Source of the DNA: Endotrypanum monterogeii
Lineage: Eukaryota > Euglenozoa > Kinetoplastea > Trypanosomatida > Trypanosomatidae
Length of the DNA stretch: 53,431 nucleotides
Direction: 5' to 3'
Assembly (NCBI GenBank): GCA_000333855.2
Contig: CM007317.1
Span: 844,729 to 898,159 of the forward strand
Position numbers and translations under genes: made by a program. The notes below the pieces were generated by a model. That model had not been told where the DNA came from, searched no databases, and saw nothing but the letters and a program-made list of their open reading frames with translations. Below are positions 33,516-43,164 of this stretch, piece after piece (the stretch's first letter is position 1; the number at the start of each line of letters is the position of its first letter).

Positions 33516-34379
33516 ATGCTCTCTCGGATCCTTGATACGCAGCTGCGCCGTGGTGGGGCTACGGCGGCAGCGACGGCGTTGTCGGCGAGACTCTGCGCAA
33601 CGTCATCATCAATGCCCTCAGGTGCGCTTCGTGCTCATTGCTTTCGAAGTTCTTCAATCGGCAGTAGCAACGGAAGCCGAATCGGAAATTGTGAAATCCA
33701 ACCGGCATCATCTTTTTTCCTCCTGAACTCAAAGCGGTTCGTTCAGTTTGAGAAGACCAGTAGCACGTTGTTGGGGGTCAACAAGAATAAACGGGCGATG
33801 CACAACCGATGGGTGAGCAGGAGCACAAAGGAGTATATGAGCGAGGCCGACTCGAAGCTCTCCAAGGGCAACAGTCTTCTTTTCAGCGCACGCGAGCATC
33901 GACGTGAGAACATGGAGCGACGCAAGGAGCGTATTCGTGAAGTTGCGGCGGAGACGGACCGCACCTTTGAGCTGGAGTTGGATCGAATGCGGGAGGACAA
34001 CGATAGGCGGTGGAAGAAGGGCTTTAACTTCTTTAAGCGACAGGGGAAAGCATTTATATTACTGTACATATTTGCATATGTCGCACCACTGACCATTCTC
34101 TACTTGGGCTTTGCTAGCGGATTGCTTCCTAAGGATGCCGTATTCGAGTTTCTCTTCTTCTTTCTACAAACCTTTATTGATCGTGACATGTTCTTCAAAC
34201 GTGTTGAAGCGTGGGACACGTATTCTAACTTTGGCTTTGCATTTGTGGTAAACGAGATGCTGGAGTTCGCGCGGTTTCCATTGGTCATGTTTTTTTTTTA
34301 TCAGGCTCGTCCGTTTCTGACCGGGGTCAATCAACGCATAAAGGCTTCCATTTTTCGTTTCAATGCGGCTGAGTCTTGA
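33516..34379 (+). CDS. DUF1279/FAM210-like mitochondrial membrane protein, second copy
   Basis: A 287-residue protein. The N-terminal 100 residues are rich in Arg, Ala and Ser with few acids, like a mitochondrial presequence. A highly charged helix, probably a coiled coil, follows at about 123-172 (RRENMERRKERIREV). Residues about 174-280 form the membrane block: AFILLYIFAYVAPLTILYLG, then a linker, then YSNFGFAFVVNEMLEFARFP. The stretch from W-D-T through N-E-x-x-E-x-A-R-x-P matches the first copy at roughly half of about 39 positions. The coiled coil is absent from the first copy. The pair could form a heteromeric membrane complex, which is an inference. Start at the first ATG. Confidence 0.82.
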   Translation: MLSRILDTQLRRGGATAAATALSARLCATSSSMPSGALRAHCFRSSSIGSSNGSRIGNCEIQPASSFFLLNSKRFVQFEKTSSTLLGVNKNKRAMHNRWVSRSTKEYMSEADSKLSKGNSLLFSAREHRRENMERRKERIREVAAETDRTFELELDRMREDNDRRWKKGFNFFKRQGKAFILLYIFAYVAPLTILYLGFASGLLPKDAVFEFLFFFLQTFIDRDMFFKRVEAWDTYSNFGFAFVVNEMLEFARFPLVMFFFYQARPFLTGVNQRIKASIFRFNAAES

Positions 34380-34878
34380 GTGAATTTCTCTTTTTTATTT
34401 CACGTGCAAGGTCCAATCGCCTCGTGCTTCTATGAGCCTTTGTGTGTGTGTGTGTTAGTGGGACGCATGGATGCACTGTCAGCTCCGCGTCGCGAGAGGT
34501 GAAGGTAACGGATAAACAGGGGGCTGTGCTCATGGCGAGGTATAGGTAGATGCTTGATGACGATGTGTCGAGATTTTTCTCATCTATCCGGAGACCCCTC
34601 GACTGTGAGTTGGTCGCGTCGTTTCTTTAGCAGTCGTGGCGTCGAGCTTATTCCCAACGCAGGGCCACGATCTCCCTCACTCTCTCTCTTTCACATTTTT
34701 TCCCCTTCATACGGTCAACACGGGAAGTGGAGAACACAGCTTATTTTTTTTTGTTGTTGTTGTGGTACTCTCGTCAACAGACAAAGATATCACCTATGCG
34801 CTTCGACACGACTATTTTATGAAGCAGACACTGTTGCAGTGGGGTAAGCTCGTGCTACATGCACAGCAATCTCTTTCA

Positions 34879-34930
34879 CACACACACACACAGATATATA
34901 TATATATATATATATCTGTGTGTGTGTGTG
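34879..34930. repeat. 52-bp perfect palindrome built from (CA)n-(AT)n-(TG)n
   Basis: A (CA)7 arm plus GA, 22 bases of (AT)n, then TC plus a (TG)7 arm. Every base pairs with its mirror; pairing breaks at 34878/34931. The DNA could form a cruciform and the RNA a long hairpin. Confidence 0.93.
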
Positions 34931-35078
34931 CGCGTTCATCTGTCTCCCAAGTCTTCTGTCCTTCTCAGTGTTATTTCTCGAGCTCGTCTCGGATGCGACT
35001 CACCTCACTTCTCTTTACATCCATTTTCCTCAATCGCTTTGTGTGGTTTTCAAGTTATCGCGCGCATACACACTCACG

Positions 35079-35081
<3 letters not shown>

Positions 35082-35131
<50 letters not shown>
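35082..35131. repeat. (AT)n microsatellite, the longest in the window
   Basis: About 50 bases of uninterrupted AT, about 380 bases upstream of the CFAP91 ATG. Confidence 0.95.
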
Positions 35132-35135
<4 letters not shown>

Positions 35136-35504
35136 TACATATATGTGTGTATATTTGAATCTCACACGAGGGTGGCGACACGGGCTGAACCAGAACAAAC
35201 ATTAGCTGCGGCTGCTAGGGCAGGAAGTGTATCGCTCCTCACTTGACATCTTTTACTTTTCTTCGTCTATCGCCAAGAGGGAGAGGGGAAGGGACGAGGA
35301 CACACCCGAGCGACTTTGTGTCTGCTTTCGGTGCTGTTTTGCCTACAGCTTCCTCCTGGCTTCTGCAACACGGCTGTGCATACAAGGACTGGTTGCTTCT
35401 TTTAAGTGAATACACCCTCAACACGCAAGCGGGCGAGCGGGGGGGGGGAACCTCCATCATCGTTTGAATTATTACTTCTTTGCATTTTCTGGTCACAATT
35501 TGAC

Positions 35505-35506
35505 AG
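35505..35506 (+). promoter_or_regulatory. Candidate spliced-leader acceptor AG next to the CFAP91 ATG
   Basis: AG after a T-rich tract (about 35470-35500), leaving a single base before ATG 35508. Use of this site would give almost no gene-encoded leader. An upstream acceptor remains possible. Confidence 0.4.
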
Positions 35507-35507
35507 G

Positions 35508-37760
35508 ATGTATAGACAACAGCGAGTGCAAAACTTGCGGGATGGTCGTGGGTTAGCGACGGAGGTGGAGGGGCGAGACCGCGCCATGTTTTTCCGTCGT
35601 CCTGTGGAGCCCGGCAGCGATGTGTTCGACAACACCTACAACAATTTAAAGTCCGGCGCCTCCGGGGAAGGCATGCAGGTACAATTCACTGCTAGCTGTC
35701 CAACCGTTTTGATGCCGGCTAGTGCCGCCTCCATTTCACGCGTTGGATCGGCTGGCAACCACGGACATCAGCCCTCTTCTCCACATAGACGACCTCAGCG
35801 GCGCTTCCGCTCCCCCGACTCCATAGTGGGCAGTCTGCGCATTCGTAGGGCTGGTGGCGGACAACGAAGGGCGAAGCCCTATCACCTTCCGAGCCTCAAG
35901 AGGGGCAACTCTGCCGACAGTGTTGGCATTGGAGAAGGCACTCAAGCGAACCGGCGAGCTGTGGCAGCAGTGCAAACGATGTATCGTGATAACGAAGCGC
36001 AGACAGACCCTTACTCACCTGACTATTATATTCCAGAAGGAGCCCCTACTCCAGAGATCCTAGATCTTCAGTGCCTCACCTACAAAAATGGCGGGCTACC
36101 GTCCGGGAAAGAAGGTGTAGAACTTATTCAGCGACTGCGCCGGCGCCGAGATGTGGAGGCTTCGCTACCGACGGGAAACGATGCGGCCTCCATTGAGGCC
36201 AGGTACACGATGCTTCACGAGTTGGAGGAGAAGGAGTGGGCAGAGCGGGAGGAGCATGTTTCCCGGCTACAGCAGAAACGGCTAGAGCGAATGCGGGAAT
36301 CGCTGCAGGCACGCGAGAATGCTCGCGAAGAAGCCAACCGGAATCGCCTGGAGCGCATCAAGTCGCAGTGCCTTCAATCCCTGGGAGCCAGGTTGACGTC
36401 GCTCGAGAAGCGCCGCATTGCGTTCAATAGGCGCGGAGTAGACAAGAAGGCGCAGCTCCAGGCGTTAGAGAGTGGCTGCGCACCTGGCCAAACCTACGTG
36501 TCAGGGGAAATTGTTGGTGTTCCTCAGTCAGTTGCTTCGATGAAGAGCGTCAACGCCTCCAGGGGCTCCAAAAGCAAACCCTCGATAGCCGTCTACGCGC
36601 GATACGGTACTGATGGCGAGCCTCCGCAGGTCGAGCAAGGCGGCGGGGCCGGTGGCTCTAGCATCGACTCGCAGCTTCGCGCAGCGCGGAAAACATTTCA
36701 ATACGATATACGGCCGCAGTTGCTCACTGATTCGACGGGAACCGAAGTTGTTGATAAGGAGCGCGGCGCCCGGATGGACCGGGTTGCACCCAAGACGTTT
36801 GTGGCCCCAGAAAATGAAGCAGTGCAGCGTCTGCCAACCGTTTACCAGCGCCGCGAGGCAGAGAAGGTCCTGTCGTCGCTTGATTACGCATATAACAAGT
36901 TGTACCCATCCGAGGATGCTGAGGCTGCCAAGGCGGCGGAGATGAGTCCACAACGCGTGCTGGAGCTCTACCGAGCCACACCAAAATTGCAGCGGCCCGA
37001 GACACCGGTCTTAATGCTTGACGGTGATGAGCAGGAGGAGCAAGAGGACGCTTGTATTCTCCTCCAGCGCTTACTGCGTGGCCGTGCTGTTCAGAATGAC
37101 TTCTTCGATGGCCGTGAACGTTGTCGTGGACTTATCGAGGAGTTGCAGGCTGCCTCCAAAGCGCAAGCAGCGGAGCAGCAGGCCGAGCCTCAGCGGAAGG
37201 CAGAGGCACTTGCGAAAGAGCGGAAGGCCCAGGCGCAGTACATTGCGAGCAGCGCTCTGGGCGCAATCATCCACGACACACTCGGCTTTCTATCCCAGGA
37301 GCTGGGCCGTCACCAAGACATGGCGGCACTGCGGCGACTGCAGGCAGAGGCCGAGGTCGTGCGTGCGACTCGGGAGGCGGCCGAGCGTGCTCGTCGTGCC
37401 CACGTGCGCAAGCAGCGCGACCGCAACGAGGTGGCCTATGCAGCGTATGCTAGGGCTACAGACACGACCCTGCAGTGCTTTCTGGACGATGTCACCCGTT
37501 CTGCGATTGAGGAGACGGCAATGGCCGCCGCAGTGGAGAGTGAGCGGGCCCGCCAAGCCTCTCGTCCCTCACCCGAGCATCCGTCGACTGAGGAGGAGGC
37601 CCAGAACATGGTGTGTGACATGCTGGATGGGTTCGTTATTCCAGCGATCGTGGATGCAATTGGATTGCAGGCCCGTGATTTCGAGAAGAAGGCGGTTGCT
37701 GGCGCGGCTTTGGATGCGGGTCACAGGATGGGGAAAACCAGTAGCCAGCCACCTCAATGA
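35508..37760 (+). CDS. CFAP91: Cilia- and flagella-associated protein 91 (CFAP91/FAP91/MAATS1)
   Basis: A 750-residue protein, close to the usual length of the family. CFAP91 sits at the base of radial spokes in the axoneme, as part of the calmodulin- and spoke-associated complex, and is needed for flagellar motility. The hallmark is YRDNEAQTDPYSPDY near residue 157. The family's GLPSGKEGVELI segment and the REEHVSRLQQKR coiled coil follow. An IQ-like helix, ILLQRLLRGRAVQNDFF, lies near residue 518; the family has the same motif there. Conserved C-terminal helices include FLSQELGRHQDM. The frame is open from 35406, but the ATG at 35508 (MYRQQRVQNL) is preferred because a T-rich tract and AG precede it directly; the upstream residues are low complexity. 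The N-terminal part is more divergent than the rest. Confidence 0.93.
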   Translation: MYRQQRVQNLRDGRGLATEVEGRDRAMFFRRPVEPGSDVFDNTYNNLKSGASGEGMQVQFTASCPTVLMPASAASISRVGSAGNHGHQPSSPHRRPQRRFRSPDSIVGSLRIRRAGGGQRRAKPYHLPSLKRGNSADSVGIGEGTQANRRAVAAVQTMYRDNEAQTDPYSPDYYIPEGAPTPEILDLQCLTYKNGGLPSGKEGVELIQRLRRRRDVEASLPTGNDAASIEARYTMLHELEEKEWAEREEHVSRLQQKRLERMRESLQARENAREEANRNRLERIKSQCLQSLGARLTSLEKRRIAFNRRGVDKKAQLQALESGCAPGQTYVSGEIVGVPQSVASMKSVNASRGSKSKPSIAVYARYGTDGEPPQVEQGGGAGGSSIDSQLRAARKTFQYDIRPQLLTDSTGTEVVDKERGARMDRVAPKTFVAPENEAVQRLPTVYQRREAEKVLSSLDYAYNKLYPSEDAEAAKAAEMSPQRVLELYRATPKLQRPETPVLMLDGDEQEEQEDACILLQRLLRGRAVQNDFFDGRERCRGLIEELQAASKAQAAEQQAEPQRKAEALAKERKAQAQYIASSALGAIIHDTLGFLSQELGRHQDMAALRRLQAEAEVVRATREAAERARRAHVRKQRDRNEVAYAAYARATDTTLQCFLDDVTRSAIEETAMAAAVESERARQASRPSPEHPSTEEEAQNMVCDMLDGFVIPAIVDAIGLQARDFEKKAVAGAALDAGHRMGKTSSQPPQ

Positions 37761-38189
37761 CCGGTATAACTGTGCCCGCGAAGGTCTTCCTACCCACTTC
37801 TTCATTTCGTACAGAGGACCATTTTTTCCCTCTTTGATTCATGCTCCCCCCTCCTCCCTCCCCCTCCTTTCATTTCGGTAGATTCTCATACTCGTCTTCG
37901 TTGTCTTCACGTGTGCAATTAGATGGTACCGAATGAAATGAGTGCATTCTGCTAGAGCGCTGTCGTTTCATTACGACTGAGGGGGTGAGTGGGTAGGCTG
38001 GCAAGTATGCTTCCTACGTGAGGGTGATCCTGGCATGGTTTGCGATGACCTCGCGTCGGCGTTTTGGCGAGTGCGCGCCTACTTCTACTCCTCCTCTCAC
38101 CGTGTTTCAATGTCTGTCTCTGTGTGTGTGTGTGTTTCGCGCATGTGTGCGCCTCTGTGTGTTTATGTGTGGAGTAGAACAAATCGCAT

Positions 38190-38192
<3 letters not shown>

Positions 38193-38234
<42 letters not shown>
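38193..38234. repeat. (AT)n microsatellite
   Basis: About 42 bases of AT, about 430 bases downstream of the CFAP91 stop codon. Confidence 0.95.
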
Positions 38235-38237
<3 letters not shown>

Positions 38238-38466
38238 ATCATGATGTAAAGAAGTGAAATCGTTTATCTTTTTTTTTGTTTTTGTTGTTGTTCGTGCTGA
38301 TGGGAATGAGAAAAGGGGTGCCGACCTCTGGGAAACGACGAGGGTCAACAGAGTGGGCTTACTTTACCACCAAGTGTTTAGATTGTGGAAAGAATCAAGC
38401 TTTGCTAAGGATCGGTTACTCTCCCTGCATGGAGGCCCCATGGCAGTGTGACTCCTTTCTGAACAC

Positions 38467-38468
<2 letters not shown>

Positions 38469-38533
<65 letters not shown>

Positions 38534-38542
38534 TGTGTGTGT
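38469..38542. repeat. Compound (AT)n / (GT)n microsatellite
   Basis: An AT tract of about 24 bases passes through ATGTATG into about 46 bases of almost pure GT. Confidence 0.93.
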
Positions 38543-39467
38543 TTGTCAAGCTGTGTGTCTGAGATTCCAAAGCCCTTCTTCAGGGTTAATCCTTCTCTTT
38601 GTACTCGATGTTATGCCCCCATTTCTTTCAAAAAAAACACTATTATATCTGCCGAGGCGCTGTTGCGGTGCGCCTGCCCTGGGCTTCGAAGTGTTTCCCC
38701 ATTTCGCCTTCTCCACCGTTCCGCCCGCTTTGTCGATCCCTGCTTAGCGCTGAGGATTATTGCACGGATCATCAACTCTAATGTATTTTTGGGGCGTAGG
38801 GACTGCTTTGCCTACTTGCAAGCCATTTCGCCTCTACTTTGAAAGGAGAGGATCTTCAGAGTATTCGAGATACTCTACCTGTCCAGAGGTTACCTTCTTT
38901 CCTGATTGGGAATGTGGATTTTTTTCTCGATTTTGGGTTGATGGGGCGAATGCAGGGGAGGGGAAGGGGCTCGTTGCTGGCGACGGTCACGAACAACATG
39001 CCGAGTGTTCAATTTCAGCGAATGTAACCTTAGACTTCTGTCTATGCTTTTCTTGGTGGACCCTCCTACTGTTTTTTCTTCACTCTGCATGAAAAGAACT
39101 GCGAGGGACATTTTTCCACCAACGCTCCCGCTACTAACTGTTGTGCCCCACACACTTCTCTCTCCTTCCCTCAATTTTTCTCGCGCCACGGGAATACTTC
39201 GCTTGTGTTTATCACATCGCGTCTCTTCCTCCCTGCCTTAATCACACTAGTAGCCAAGCATCCCTTCTCCCTTCCCCCCCGCCTCTCTATTTGCTCGCTC
39301 GCGTGGCGGGGGCAGCACGCAGCGAGCCTTGTATTGGCGAAGCCCAAGGTCACAGAAGCAGCCGTCTAGGCAGCTGTTCAGCTTGAGGGCGAGTGCCTTC
39401 GTTTTAGTATTGCGCCACCTCAAGAATTTGTCCCCTTCCCTCGCTCTTGGCTTCATAAAGACCGGTA

Positions 39468-41267
39468 ATGTCCGATGCTTTTGTGCCTCAGCTGCAGCTG
39501 AACACGTCGCGTGGTTCTGCCCACAGTGACGGTGCGTCGGTACCTCGCCTCAACCACACCTCCGCCCCCTGGACGGACCCTCTGTTGTACCGAGAAGGAA
39601 GAGGACATGACGAATACAGGGACGAAGACCGTTGGCGTACCATCTTCGGCGCGCTGAACAGCAACAACAGCACCTCCTTGACGAACAACACCTCGAACAC
39701 TGATTGGTTGCGAGACAGTCGAGCTGGCGGCCGAAACACCTCTACTGCCGCCGAGCCGCTTTCCCCAATCCCTCGTGTGAGCGAGTCAGCAATGAGCTGG
39801 GGTGGCGCACGCCAGTTCTACGCGGGTTCACAGCCCACAAATGGCAAGGCTGACTACGCTGCATTCCCCGGCAGCACTAATCGTTATAGCAGAGTCGATC
39901 TGGCTCCCTCCGCAACTCGCCCCCTTTTCACGACTTTTAGCATCTCGCAGCCACGCGATAAGAATTTTATCGAGGGTGACACTGGACGCATCTGCCACAC
40001 GACGCCGCTCTATTACTCAAGCTACCGACCAAAGACAAATTCTAGCACCGACGCAGCGGGTGCTGCCTTTTTGGGATTGTCCTCGAGTGCCTCTGTGCCG
40101 CTGTTCGCGGCGAGTGCTGGGCTCAGCAGCCCATACCTTAGTGCTCCGGGGGGGGCTTCGACCTCTCGTAGCGGAGGTTACAATGGTGGCGGCTTCGTTC
40201 GCGTGCCGTATGCGGAGTGGCGTAGAGAAGTCGGAAGGGGAGGTGGTTTTACGGCAGGGGTTGGCGATGCTTCAGGTGAGAGTGTTGCCGGTCTTGTGAA
40301 TAGCCGTTCTCGAGCGCGTGCCGACCGCTGGACAGACGAAAAACTGCAGGGTGGGACGACGAACAGGGTCACGTCGCCAGAAAGAGAGAGAGGCGCGACA
40401 CGGACTGCGTCTTCTTCACCTCCTCTGGAGGACGACAGCGGGCATCGGTCGTCCCGGCAACGGCACCACAGCCAAAAGTCTCGCCATCTGCGCGGCCACC
40501 GCGATGTTGAAGGAACAGGCTCGAGTGATCACTCCGATACCGACTCGGACAGAATGTCGGGTGTTATCGGAGATGATTCGCTTTCGATAGCGAACGCCAT
40601 TGCTCATGATTTGGATGCTAAGCCGATTGTTCCGCTTGATCTTCTTCGCAGTGCGCAGGAGAGCCCGTTTGCCTGGAGCGAGCACCCCAGTCACGGCGTT
40701 GTCTTGTCGCTGCTACAACGGCGCGGTATACATCTCTTATTTTATCGGGAGCTGGTCGAATACCACATGGCGGAGTTGTTCCTCAATTACTTAGATCTTT
40801 GCCGCGATGGGGCCTACTTTGTCTATTACGCACCCCACAAGTGGCCCAAGGAGCGTTTTTTGCGCATCCGCATGTTGCCCGTGGATCGGCGTGATGCAAA
40901 GACGAGGCGCATGCCGTACCTTGTTCTTACGTTTCACGAGGGCGGCGTTCGTATACTTGAGTCGATACCCCTCGATGAACTTGTCAATGTCACAACTACG
41001 CCGCTGACTGCGTGCTTTCGGCCATTTTTGGAGTCCCATACGACGCTAGTCGGCTGCCGGGGAAGCCACGGCCATCGTGCACGCATGCCTGTCGACGGCG
41101 CCTTCAGTCTCTGGTTCAGGCACTCGTCGCACAAGATGCCGCGGAGCGTAGACATTTTGACATGTGATGCGAAAGTCTTCGACATCTGGACAAAAGCATT
41201 TCGAGGTCTGCTTAGTGTGAACAGCTCTTCCATTGTACATGCGAGTCTAGGGCCACGCGGGCATTGA
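39468..41267 (+). CDS. Protein with a C-terminal PH-like domain, function unknown
   Basis: A 599-residue protein. Residues 1 to about 395 are Ser/Gly/Arg/Thr/Asn-rich and probably disordered. Around 300-370 there is a charged stretch with many Arg, His and Ser (RSSRQRHHSQKSRHLRGHRD), possibly nucleic-acid- or tubulin-binding. From about 405 to the end the sequence looks folded: a helical segment (VVLSLLQRRGIHLLFYREL), then strand-rich sequence with a KERFLRIRML motif. The chain ends in a helix (VFDIWTKAFRGLL). Alternating strands ending in W-x-x-x-F/L-x-x-L are typical of PH domains, and W-P-K-E-R-F resembles the second strand of lipid- or protein-binding PH-like domains in other trypanosomatid proteins. 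No catalytic motif is seen. The start is 8 bases after a candidate AG acceptor. Confidence 0.82.
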   Translation: MSDAFVPQLQLNTSRGSAHSDGASVPRLNHTSAPWTDPLLYREGRGHDEYRDEDRWRTIFGALNSNNSTSLTNNTSNTDWLRDSRAGGRNTSTAAEPLSPIPRVSESAMSWGGARQFYAGSQPTNGKADYAAFPGSTNRYSRVDLAPSATRPLFTTFSISQPRDKNFIEGDTGRICHTTPLYYSSYRPKTNSSTDAAGAAFLGLSSSASVPLFAASAGLSSPYLSAPGGASTSRSGGYNGGGFVRVPYAEWRREVGRGGGFTAGVGDASGESVAGLVNSRSRARADRWTDEKLQGGTTNRVTSPERERGATRTASSSPPLEDDSGHRSSRQRHHSQKSRHLRGHRDVEGTGSSDHSDTDSDRMSGVIGDDSLSIANAIAHDLDAKPIVPLDLLRSAQESPFAWSEHPSHGVVLSLLQRRGIHLLFYRELVEYHMAELFLNYLDLCRDGAYFVYYAPHKWPKERFLRIRMLPVDRRDAKTRRMPYLVLTFHEGGVRILESIPLDELVNVTTTPLTACFRPFLESHTTLVGCRGSHGHRARMPVDGAFSLWFRHSSHKMPRSVDILTCDAKVFDIWTKAFRGLLSVNSSSIVHASLGPRGH

Positions 41268-42228
41268 GGAGGGGAGGGGGCCGGCGGCGGTGCAGGTGCA
41301 GACCACATGTCAGAAATAAAGCGAGGAGTGAATCCTGACGAGCACATTGTGTCTGTGACCCTCTACTCAATAGAAAATGCTCATCGTTGACGGTGTAGTG
41401 ATGCGAATGGCACGAGGGGAAGGTACGGATGGCGCTGAGGGAAAAAAAAAAATGGTCCTGGGCCGGAAAACAAGTTCTTCTCGCCCTTGTCGTCTTTCCG
41501 TCCTCACCCTCGACTCTCAGCGGTATTCACGTCTTGGGAACATACAGGCATATATATATATATATATATATTTATTTATATTTATTTATATATATATATT
41601 TATATATTTAGATACTATTCTTATAGATACTTCCGGGCCGTTTGCTCTGCTGAGGTCAAGTGCTGGAGAGGAACTCAGGTGGGTAAAGGAGGACTGCGAC
41701 GGAGGCGAACCGGACCTCTCTTTTCCCCTCACTTCGCACGGGCAAAGCAGAAAAAAAAAAAGATGTGTTTCTGCTTTTCTGTAGCTTGTACACTTTCATT
41801 TCACATTTTGATTCCTTCGTGCAATCAATGGAAGTCTATCCAAAACAACTCTCCGCCTCACGGGCACCTAATTGAGCACTTTTGCTCCTACCATACTCAC
41901 TGGAATAAGAGCTGCGCCAGCATGCACCTGCGCACGCCTCAGCCCCACCACTCCACCAGAGATATCGAGAGTCTCCCTCCCCCAAAAACAACAACAACAG
42001 GGGACAATGTCGGCGTTACGGGGTGGGCATTAGGAGGGAATTAACCCACAGGTAAAGCCCCTCTAGGTGCGTGTGTGATATACAGTCACTTCATCACTGC
42101 TGTTTCTTGTTCTTTTAATGTTTATTATCCATGAATACTTCGTCCTTTTTTCCCTCCGCGCTGCACAAACAAGAGTCAAAACAGATTGCGCTGAGAACCC
42201 TGTGCGCGTGTTTCGCATCATCGTCATC
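41268..42228. other. Spacer
   Basis: Contains a TA-rich repeat at 41550-41610 with TTTATTTATA interruptions, and A runs. A pyrimidine tract at about 42139-42159, followed by AG at 42172-42173, lies 56 bases before the preferred start of the next gene. Confidence 0.5.
41550..41610. repeat. TA-rich repeat
   Basis: About 21 bases of (TA)n followed by alternating TTTATTTATA blocks and more TA. Confidence 0.88.
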
Positions 42229-43164
42229 ATGAATACTCGCCGCAAGATGATTCAGGCCAAGCCTGATATCCCATCTTGTCGTTGGCATCTTATGAACGAG
42301 AATTTTTACCCGCTCTTCATGGCGGACAAGCGCGAGCAAGTAGAGTACTGGTACAATATGATAGCACCGGGTTTACAACGCGATATATTTCGCCGTATTT
42401 GCAGCGAAATCTATCGTCAAGATCCTGCGAAACCTGAGCCAACTTTCAACGCCGCTTACACCGAGACTGTCGAGTTGCAGCAGGTGCACCTCATTCTAAA
42501 GAATTACACTCTCGTTTTGTCCGACGATGTTGGCAAGCCTTTGACGCGTGTGTGGCTGCTGCATTGCGGTACATCGTCTCGAGACCGCAAGGACTTCCGC
42601 TCCGTGTTCACTGGTTGCCAGACTACCTACGAGAACCGTAGCGTTACTCATACAGACTACGTGGCGCCAGATGCTGACAAGTACCCGACGGATCGCACCC
42701 ATAATGTGCGGCGTGCTGACTGGAATAATCTGAATGCGAGGAGTGCGATGCAAGAGCTTGATGAACAGCGCCGCTCGCACGGGGCGTTAGCGGAAAGCAA
42801 CGTGCGCAGACGTTCCACTCTCCTTGTAGAGGACCAGCGCCGCTATAACAGTGATGGTACATTAAAGCCACGCTTCACGAAACCGAAAAGTCAGTTCGAC
42901 GGTGTCAACTTTCTTGCCTCTTTGGGCTTCGATGGAGTACCATCGGAGGAGGCACTCGCACAATTGAAGGCCAACCGGAAGGCGCACCGGGAGGCTGAGA
43001 CGTATTACGTAGACAAAGACGGCAGCACCGTCTACAAAGCACGTGCGATCAAGGGAACGGGTCTTCCGCATACCGCAGGAAGGTGTGAGATGGGTGAAGG
43101 CGGTATTCTCGGCTCCGTCACCTCAGAGCCGATTACGCGGTGGGTCGACAAGACATGCTTTTAG
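42229..43164 (+). CDS. Conserved-looking basic protein, function unknown
   Basis: A 311-residue protein that I do not recognise. The frame is open from 42118, but the candidate splice acceptor AG at 42172-42173 lies inside that extension, so the ATG at 42229 (MNTRRKMIQAKPDIPSC) is the likely start. An ATG six codons later is also possible. The N-terminal half looks folded and helical (REQVEYWYNMIAPGLQRDIF). The rest has short conserved-looking stretches with many Tyr, Asp, Arg and Asn (VTHTDYVAPDADKYPTDR) and little low complexity, which is unusual for this window. There is no signal peptide, membrane segment or catalytic motif. The extended, Tyr/Pro/Arg-rich middle resembles small axonemal proteins in general style, but that is only an impression. 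Confidence 0.82.
   Translation: MNTRRKMIQAKPDIPSCRWHLMNENFYPLFMADKREQVEYWYNMIAPGLQRDIFRRICSEIYRQDPAKPEPTFNAAYTETVELQQVHLILKNYTLVLSDDVGKPLTRVWLLHCGTSSRDRKDFRSVFTGCQTTYENRSVTHTDYVAPDADKYPTDRTHNVRRADWNNLNARSAMQELDEQRRSHGALAESNVRRRSTLLVEDQRRYNSDGTLKPRFTKPKSQFDGVNFLASLGFDGVPSEEALAQLKANRKAHREAETYYVDKDGSTVYKARAIKGTGLPHTAGRCEMGEGGILGSVTSEPITRWVDKTCF

Larger units (their letters stand above)
34380..35507. other. Spacer upstream of CFAP91
   Basis: Holds (TG)n near 34441-34455, (TTG)n near 34752-34762, a 52-bp perfect palindrome at 34879-34930 and a 50-base (AT)n tract at 35082-35131. A T-rich stretch ends with AG at 35505-35506, one base before the CFAP91 ATG. No gene is supported. Confidence 0.5.
37761..39467. 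other. Spacer downstream of CFAP91
   Basis: Contains (AT)n at 38193-38234, a compound (AT)n/(GT)n repeat at 38469-38542 and C/T-rich stretches. A pyrimidine tract with AG at 39459-39460 lies 8 bases before the next ATG. Short frames at 38254-38451 and 38276-38842 run through the repeats and are not accepted. Confidence 0.5.

Noticed and set aside
38276..38842. 188-codon + strand frame
   Set aside because: Runs straight through the (AT)n/(GT)n repeat as Tyr-Ile and Cys-Val strings; the flanking parts are not coding-like.
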